64,000 nucleotides of DNA from Streptomyces sp. ITFR-16 (lineage in GTDB: Bacteria > Actinomycetota > Actinomycetes > Streptomycetales > Streptomycetaceae). Location: positions 4,898,001-4,962,000 of the forward strand of contig NZ_CP134609.1 in NCBI RefSeq assembly GCF_031844705.1. Direction: 5' to 3'. The first letter of the stretch is position 1, and each line of letters begins with the position of its first letter. The translations under genes were made by a program, and so were the position numbers. Below are positions 59,621 to 64,000 of the stretch, in pieces. The notes below the pieces were generated by a model, which was not told the DNA's origin, searched no databases, and saw only the letters and a list, made by a program, of their open reading frames with translations.

Positions 59621-59989
59621 ATGGACCGCGGGACGGTCGGCAGCGCGAACCGGGGTCGGCTTCAGGTCGAGTCCCGGACCGAGGGCCGCAGCGAGGTTGT
59701 GACGCCGGTGGGTGAGCTCGACCACCACACGGCGGACCTGCTCCGTGAGCCTCTGGAGAGCGCCGTCGAACAAGGACGTGCGCGTCTGGTGGTCGACTGC
59801 TCGCGACTCGAATTCTGTGATTCCACCGGGCTGAACGTCCTGCTCGGTGCCCGCCTCAAGGCGGAAGCGGCCGGGGGAGGGGTCCATTTGGCCGGAATGC
59901 TTCCGGTGGTGGCACGCGTTTTCGAGATCACCGGAGCCGGGGCGGTCTTCACCGTTCACGACTCCCTCGAAGAGGCCCTGGACGACTGA
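59621..59989 (+). CDS. STAS-domain anti-sigma factor antagonist
   Basis: 122 residues from ATG 59621. The STAS fold is marked by VVTPVGELDHHTADLLREP and the phosphorylation site LEFCDSTGLNVL, with Ser 68 as the conserved kinase target. Known role: unphosphorylated STAS proteins bind an HATPase anti-sigma factor and free the sigma factor; phosphorylation turns this off. It is divergent from the SigF-class gene and upstream of the HATPase gene. The sequence is canonical with all key residues present. Confidence 0.93.
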   Translation: MDRGTVGSANRGRLQVESRTEGRSEVVTPVGELDHHTADLLREPLESAVEQGRARLVVDCSRLEFCDSTGLNVLLGARLKAEAAGGGVHLAGMLPVVARVFEITGAGAVFTVHDSLEEALDD

Positions 59990-60220
59990 CCGTGGACCGT
60001 GTCGACGCCCCGGGCGCACCATCCGTAGCCCGCGTCACGCGATCCGCGTAGGCGAAGTGGGTGTTGTCACGATTCGGCCGGGCAGGAGATCCCCCGGGAG
60101 AGGCCGGGCGACCTGCACACTCCGTACCTGTGCGGTAGCTGTACAGCGTCCGCTCCGGTGTTCGTATCTTTATGCATATCCATTCATGGCGACATGGCGA
60201 ATCGGTGAGGTGAAGCGCTG

Positions 60221-60778
60221 ATGAGCACCACCCGGCAGCATCCGCCGGGCGACCTCGGCCGCGAGCCGGAGGGCGCGGGCGTCGGTGCACGCGCCGATTC
60301 CGGCATCCGCGCGGACTCGGGCGCCGGCGTCTCCTCCGTCGAGCCGGTCCCGGCCGTCGAGGCAACCGGCCGGCAGTGGCGCACGCTGTCGTTGCGCGAT
60401 GCGAGCGGCATCGTGCCCATGGCCCGCGATTTCGCCCGCCAGGCGCTCCACGACTGGGGCTGGCTCCCCGCCGCGACCGCGGACCGCCGTGCCGCCGCCG
60501 AGGACGTCCTGCTGGTCGTCTCCGAGCTGGTCACCAACGCGTGCCTGCACGCGGAGGGCCCCGACGAGCTGCGGATCGCCCGCACCCCCAAGGTGCTGCG
60601 GGTGGAGGTGGCCGACAGCGGCGCGGGAGCGCCCTCGCCCCGCACCCCGCACCGCGCGGGGCGCCCCGGCGGCCACGGCATGTTCATCGTGCAGCGGCTC
60701 TGCCTGGACTGGGGAGTCGTACGGGTGCCGGACGCACCCGGCAAGACCGTCTGGGCGGAGCTGGCGGCCCCCGCATAG
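60221..60778 (+). CDS. HATPase anti-sigma factor (RsbW/SpoIIAB-like)
   Basis: 185 residues from ATG 60221, with GGTGAGGTGAAG upstream. A 45-residue disordered leader is followed by the HATPase_c_2 fold: N box SELVTNACLH (Glu 102, Asn 106), G1 box VADSGAGAP (Asp 132), and G2 box GGHGMFIVQRL at 150-160. The family can bind sigma factors and phosphorylate STAS proteins. It lies 231 bases after the STAS gene, so it may have its own promoter rather than being strictly coupled. Pairing with the SigF-class factor across the divergent promoter is inferred from context. Confidence 0.9.
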   Translation: MSTTRQHPPGDLGREPEGAGVGARADSGIRADSGAGVSSVEPVPAVEATGRQWRTLSLRDASGIVPMARDFARQALHDWGWLPAATADRRAAAEDVLLVVSELVTNACLHAEGPDELRIARTPKVLRVEVADSGAGAPSPRTPHRAGRPGGHGMFIVQRLCLDWGVVRVPDAPGKTVWAELAAPA

Positions 60779-60814
60779 CCCCCGCGGGCTTCGCCCGCCC
60801 TGCCGCACCCACCG

Positions 60815-60839
60815 AGAGCGCGCCGGATCGGCGCGCTCT
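60815..60839 (+). terminator. Terminator after the HATPase gene
   Basis: A perfect 11-base-pair stem AGAGCGCGCCG (60815-60825) with CGGCGCGCTCT (60829-60839), three-base loop, followed by TTGTCTT. It separates the partner-switch genes from the surface-protein operon. Confidence 0.88.
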
Positions 60840-60958
60840 TTGTCTTCCCTCCACAAGGCCCCGGGCGTACCTTGAGCGCCCAATCTGATGTGTCGTCAGG
60901 TATTTGTGCCGCCTCGGAGCGGTGCGCGCGGCGACTCCCGGCCTGAGGGGAACTCGAG

Positions 60959-61636
60959 GTGTCGTACCAGAAGCGAACAGCTCTCGCGCTGGCGTCGGGG
61001 CTGGCGGGCGCGGCGGTGCTGCTGGCCGCGCCCGCCGCCCACGCGACCGTCGTCGACGTCAACTACCAGTGCAAGACCCCGATCGGTGACAAGGCCGCGG
61101 TCTCGCCCATCGACATCAAGAGCGTGCGGAGCGGCAGCGGCTACAAGCTCACGATGTCCTTCCAGAAGGGCGTCTCCTCCAGCCCGGTCGAACTGGGCAA
61201 GGGCGCGATGAACCCCAGCGCCGTCATCAAGGTGGGCGGCGCCGACCCCGGACAGGTCCAGGTCTCCGGACCGGCCAACACCGCGGCCATCCCGGCCAAC
61301 AGCCCCATCAAGATCAATGACCTGACGGGGACGTACACCCCGAAGAAGAGCGGCAAGGTCGACTTCACCGCCGGGGTGCTCACCATCAAGGCCCTCGGTA
61401 CGACGACGACCTGCACTCCGTCGAACAGCCCGGGCCCCTCCCTCACCCTCGACGTGAAGGCCGCGGGCGGCGGCAGCGGTGGCGAGCAGAGCGCACCGGA
61501 CGCCGGCACCTCACTGCCCAGGACCGGACCGCTCGACTCCGCCGTCGCGCTCGCCACCCTCGGCGGCACCGTCCTGCTGACCGGCGCTGCCGGGGTCCTC
61601 TGGCTGACCAGGCGCGGGCAGCGGGCCACGGGCTGA
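60959..61636 (+). CDS. Exported LPXTG-type surface protein
   Basis: 225 residues from GTG 60959. A signal peptide ends near residue 29 (APAAHA). The mature part is beta-rich with two Cys (38 and 152, a possible disulphide) and Thr/Ser/Gly-rich stretches. Near the C-terminus LPRTG at 186-190 is followed by a hydrophobic helix (about 193-215) and RR, a classic sortase signal. Streptomyces sortase E usually cleaves LAXTG, so LPRTG is unusual and may use another sortase. It heads a set of exported-protein genes. The N-terminal domain family is not recognised. Confidence 0.85.
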   Translation: MSYQKRTALALASGLAGAAVLLAAPAAHATVVDVNYQCKTPIGDKAAVSPIDIKSVRSGSGYKLTMSFQKGVSSSPVELGKGAMNPSAVIKVGGADPGQVQVSGPANTAAIPANSPIKINDLTGTYTPKKSGKVDFTAGVLTIKALGTTTTCTPSNSPGPSLTLDVKAAGGGSGGEQSAPDAGTSLPRTGPLDSAVALATLGGTVLLTGAAGVLWLTRRGQRATG

Positions 61637-61684
61637 CCGTCCGCGCGCGCACCGCCTCCGCCGTCACGCCCCAGGGAGCCGCCC

Positions 61685-62656
61685 ATGCCGCCGACCCGTC
61701 GCGCCGCCCGACTCGCCCGTGCCCTGCCGCTGCTCGCCGCCCTGTGGTGCGCCCTCGCCGTGGCCCCGCCGGCCGGTGCCACCGGACACCGCGCCGCCCC
61801 CGCGTGGACGGCGCGGCCCGCGGCGAACGGCCCGGGGGAGGCCGGCGCCCGGCCGTACTTCTATCTGGAGGGCCTGCCCGGCAGCGTCCTGGAGGACCGG
61901 CTCTCGGTGACCAACCCGGGACCGGACCCGGTCACCGTACGGCTGCGCGGGGCCGACGCGGACCGTACCGGCGGCGGGACGCGCCGCCCCACCGGCACCG
62001 GTGCCTGGCTGCGGACGGCGAGCAGGGAGGTGACCGTGCCCGCCCGGACCCGGGCCGACGTGCCGGTCTCCTTCACCGTGCCGCAGGACGCGCCGCCCGG
62101 CGACCACCCGGGCGCGATCGTCGCCGAGAGCGGCGGGCGCACGGTGGGCGTCCAGGTCCGCCTGCGGGTCGGCGGCCCGACGCTGGCCGCCCTCACGGTC
62201 GAGGACGTGCGGCTGTCCGGGCACACCCTCCACTACACGCTGGTCAACCGGGGCAACGCGGTCCTCTCGCCCCGCCTGGCCGTGACCGCCGACGGGGTGT
62301 TCGGCACGCTGCTGAGCCGCGCCGCCCGCACCCTGCCGCTGCAACTGCCGCCCGGACAGCGGGTGCGGCTCACCGAACCGTGGCCGGACGCCCCCGCCCT
62401 CGACTCCGTCACCGTACGGCTGCGCGTCACGGCGGCGGGCGGGGCGCACGACGAGGCGACGGCCTCGGCGCTCTGCGTCCCGTGGATACCGGTCACCGGC
62501 GGCGCGCTGCTGCTCCCGGCCGCCGTCGCCGGGGTGGCGTACGGCCTCCGGCGGCGCCGCCGGGCACGCCGGGGCGCCGACGGCGCGCAGCCTCCCACGG
62601 ACCCTCAGCAGTCGTCTGGCGAACGGCACTTGGTGCAGGCGGGAGCGGAATCGTGA
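61685..62656 (+). CDS. DUF916-like exported membrane-anchored protein
   Basis: 323 residues from ATG 61685. A signal peptide (about 1-32) is followed by the DUF916-type pattern: YFYLEGLPGSVLEDRLSVTN, TVPARTRADVPVSFTVP and DAPPGDHPGAIVAE. One membrane helix near 272-292 and an Arg-rich cytoplasmic tail end the chain. DUF916 proteins accompany WxL surface proteins in firmicutes and bind peptidoglycan. No WxL motif protein was seen, but the LPXTG gene just upstream fits such a surface complex. The stop overlaps the next start in GTGA. Confidence 0.8.
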   Translation: MPPTRRAARLARALPLLAALWCALAVAPPAGATGHRAAPAWTARPAANGPGEAGARPYFYLEGLPGSVLEDRLSVTNPGPDPVTVRLRGADADRTGGGTRRPTGTGAWLRTASREVTVPARTRADVPVSFTVPQDAPPGDHPGAIVAESGGRTVGVQVRLRVGGPTLAALTVEDVRLSGHTLHYTLVNRGNAVLSPRLAVTADGVFGTLLSRAARTLPLQLPPGQRVRLTEPWPDAPALDSVTVRLRVTAAGGAHDEATASALCVPWIPVTGGALLLPAAVAGVAYGLRRRRRARRGADGAQPPTDPQQSSGERHLVQAGAES

Positions 62657-63789
62657 CGGGACTCAAGGGGCCGGTAGGGCGGGCCGGAACAGCCGCGCCC
62701 CGGAGCGCGGGCCGTTCGCGGACGGGCGCGACCGCGCTCGCCGTCCTGCTGGCCGCGCTCCTGTCCGCCCTGCTGCTCACCGCGCCCGGCGTCCACGCCG
62801 ACGGCCGCGCCGCGGCGGACCCGGAACCGGCGGTCACCCTCTCCGACAAGCAGGCGGGCAAGGGCGGCGAGATCACCGTCAAGGGCGGCGGCTGGCGGCC
62901 CGGCACCCTGCTCATGATGCTGATCTGCGGGCAGTCCACGCCGGCGCGCGGGGTGATCGGCGGTACCAACTCCTGCGCCAACGCGGACGGCCGCGCCGTC
63001 ACCACCGACAAGAAGGGCGCGTTCGCCAAGAAGCTGCCGGTCGCCGAGCCGCCCGTGCCGTGCCCCTGCGTGGTGCATGTCGCCACGGTCACCGGGGAAC
63101 AGGCCCTCGCCGACGCGGTGTTCGTGGTCGCGGGCCACCCCGTCTCCCCGCTGCCGAAGCAGAGCGGCGAAGGGAAGCTCGCCGTCCTGGCCGCTCCCCG
63201 GCTGGAGGGCGACAGCGGCATCCTCACCTGGTTCGGCGCCCCGCCCTCGCGCCGGCTGGTGTTCACCGTCGGCAATCTGGGCTCCGCGCCGGTGAAGGAC
63301 CCCGTCTTCCGGGTCGGCAGCGCACACGGCGTCTACGCCCCGCAGTGGGACGAGCGGCAGTGGCGCGGGACCGTCGAGCCCGGCTTCAAGGCCCGTATCG
63401 AACTGCCCGTCGAGCTGACGGCGGGCGCCCACGGCGACTACCGGATCTCGCTGAAGTACGGCACGAAGGTGCTGGCCGAGCAGCCGTGGGGGGTCGGCCG
63501 CCCCTGGGGTGTGACGCTCTTCTGGATTCTGCTCTGCCTGGTCGTGCCGGCCGCCGTCTTCCGTATCGGCATGGCGGTCGTCGACAAGGTCCGGCCGCGC
63601 CCCGCGCACGCGGGCTCCCGCCGTGGCCGCCGCTCCGCCCCGCGCGCGGGCGCGACCGTGCGGCTCGCCGGGCTGCGGCGCACCCCGGCGCCGGCCGCGG
63701 ACCCCGCGCCCGCGACGGGCGCGCTGCCGTGGTTCACCCCTGATTCCGCACCGTCAGAGCACAGACCGTCGACGAAGGGACATTCGTGA
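62653..63789 (+). CDS. Exported membrane protein with Cys-rich beta domain
   Basis: 378 residues from GTG 62653, with GGGAGCGGAA upstream. After an N-terminal signal/anchor (about 28-48), a domain with ITVKGGGWRPGTLLMMLICG, NSCANADG and PVPCPCVVHV (four Cys) resembles an immunoglobulin-like fold of the neocarzinostatin kind. A second beta-rich region (LTWFGAPPSRRLVFTVGNLG onwards) is followed by a membrane helix (LFWILLCLVVPAAVFRIGMA) and a Pro/Arg-rich cytoplasmic tail. The protein probably spans the membrane once with both domains outside. It overlaps the DUF916-like gene and the next one. Confidence 0.72.
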   Translation: MTGLKGPVGRAGTAAPRSAGRSRTGATALAVLLAALLSALLLTAPGVHADGRAAADPEPAVTLSDKQAGKGGEITVKGGGWRPGTLLMMLICGQSTPARGVIGGTNSCANADGRAVTTDKKGAFAKKLPVAEPPVPCPCVVHVATVTGEQALADAVFVVAGHPVSPLPKQSGEGKLAVLAAPRLEGDSGILTWFGAPPSRRLVFTVGNLGSAPVKDPVFRVGSAHGVYAPQWDERQWRGTVEPGFKARIELPVELTAGAHGDYRISLKYGTKVLAEQPWGVGRPWGVTLFWILLCLVVPAAVFRIGMAVVDKVRPRPAHAGSRRGRRSAPRAGATVRLAGLRRTPAPAADPAPATGALPWFTPDSAPSEHRPSTKGHS

Positions 63790-64000
63790 GTACGCAACGC
63801 AGGACGGTCGCGGCGGGAGTCGCGATGATGATCGGCGGGGCGGGCATGCTGCTGGCCGCGAGCCCGGCCCAGGCCGCCGACATCTCGTACAGGACGGAGT
63901 GCATACCCCCGGCCATCTCCGGACTGCCGGCCGTACAGGGCACCACGAAGGTGCAGCTGACCGCACCCGCCGAGGCGAAGGTCGGGGACACCGTCGAGGT
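63786..64000 (+). CDS. Exported protein, 3' end outside window
   Basis: GTG at 63786 overlaps the previous stop in GTGA. The first 71 residues show a signal peptide (VAMMIGGAGMLLAASPAQA) and the mature start ADISYRTECIPPAISGLPAV. The plan resembles the N-terminus of the LPXTG protein at 60959 (short signal, then a Y-x-C-x-x-P pattern), so the two may be related. It is cut by the window edge. A role in the same surface complex is inferred from the operon. Confidence 0.75.
   Translation, partial: MSTQRRTVAAGVAMMIGGAGMLLAASPAQAADISYRTECIPPAISGLPAVQGTTKVQLTAPAEAKVGDTVE

Noticed and set aside
60171..60178. TATGCATA palindrome before the HATPase gene
   Set aside because: Only eight bases; it may just be AT-rich promoter DNA and no second copy is seen nearby.
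1..64000. Mobile elements, CRISPR arrays, rRNA or integration sites
   Set aside because: No transposase-like protein, no regular short repeats and no rRNA sequence were seen; bldA shows no flanking repeat of its 3' end.

Overview
This is a high-GC actinobacterial chromosome segment, almost certainly Streptomyces. Codon third positions are overwhelmingly G or C, GTG starts and 4-base ATGA/GTGA gene overlaps are frequent, and the gene set is Streptomyces-typical: tandem resuscitation-promoting factors, a bldA-type tRNA-Leu(UAA), roadblock proteins and a SigF-class partner-switch set. From memory, the stretch from mfd through rpf, eno, divIC, ppx, ndh and cfa to bldA resembles the conserved core near SCO3110-SCO3085 of S. 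coelicolor. I see no insertion sequence, prophage, CRISPR array or rRNA.

Layout. 1-12 kb: a partial MFS exporter, a MacB/FtsX-type ABC pair, mfd, then two TetR regulators, each divergent from a neighbouring gene with repeated candidate operators between them, plus an HNH lipoprotein. 12-19 kb: membrane protein and Ser/Thr kinase, GT2/GtrA glycosylation pair, SurA-like lipoprotein, MazG, cytochrome P450. 19-29 kb: rpfC and rpfA (rpfA behind a c-di-AMP riboswitch), eno, divIC, DUF501, Ppx/GppA, type II NADH dehydrogenase behind Rex-like operators, and a cyclopropane fatty acid synthase. 29-37.6 kb: a second FtsX-type ABC pair on the minus strand, the bldA tRNA, DUF4259 with a DinB/DUF664 remnant, a Bax-inhibitor-like protein, small conserved proteins and a thiolase.

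37.8-49 kb: a BMP-type nucleoside/lipoprotein ABC operon ending in an ornithine cyclodeaminase homologue and divergent from a GntR regulator; an SGNH hydrolase; cystathionine beta-synthase; an ECF sigma factor with a membrane partner. 49-58 kb: an RpiR-type regulator; a four-gene minus-strand roadblock/DUF4388 operon; and the histidine utilisation operon hutU - M20 amidohydrolase - hutF - hutI. 58-64 kb: a SigF-class sigma factor, a STAS anti-anti-sigma factor and a HATPase anti-sigma factor, then an operon of exported proteins (LPXTG protein, DUF916-like protein, two further exported proteins) that runs off the window.

The most interesting features are these. The bldA tRNA lies in the same window as what seems to be its only in-frame TTA codon, in a roadblock gene. 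The hut operon carries an M20 amidohydrolase where a formylglutamate deformylase is needed. The c-di-AMP riboswitch and the Rex sites link cell-wall lysis and respiration to signalling. The terminal surface-protein operon looks like an uncharacterised cell-envelope assembly. All function calls rest on reading the translated sequence; no database search was run.
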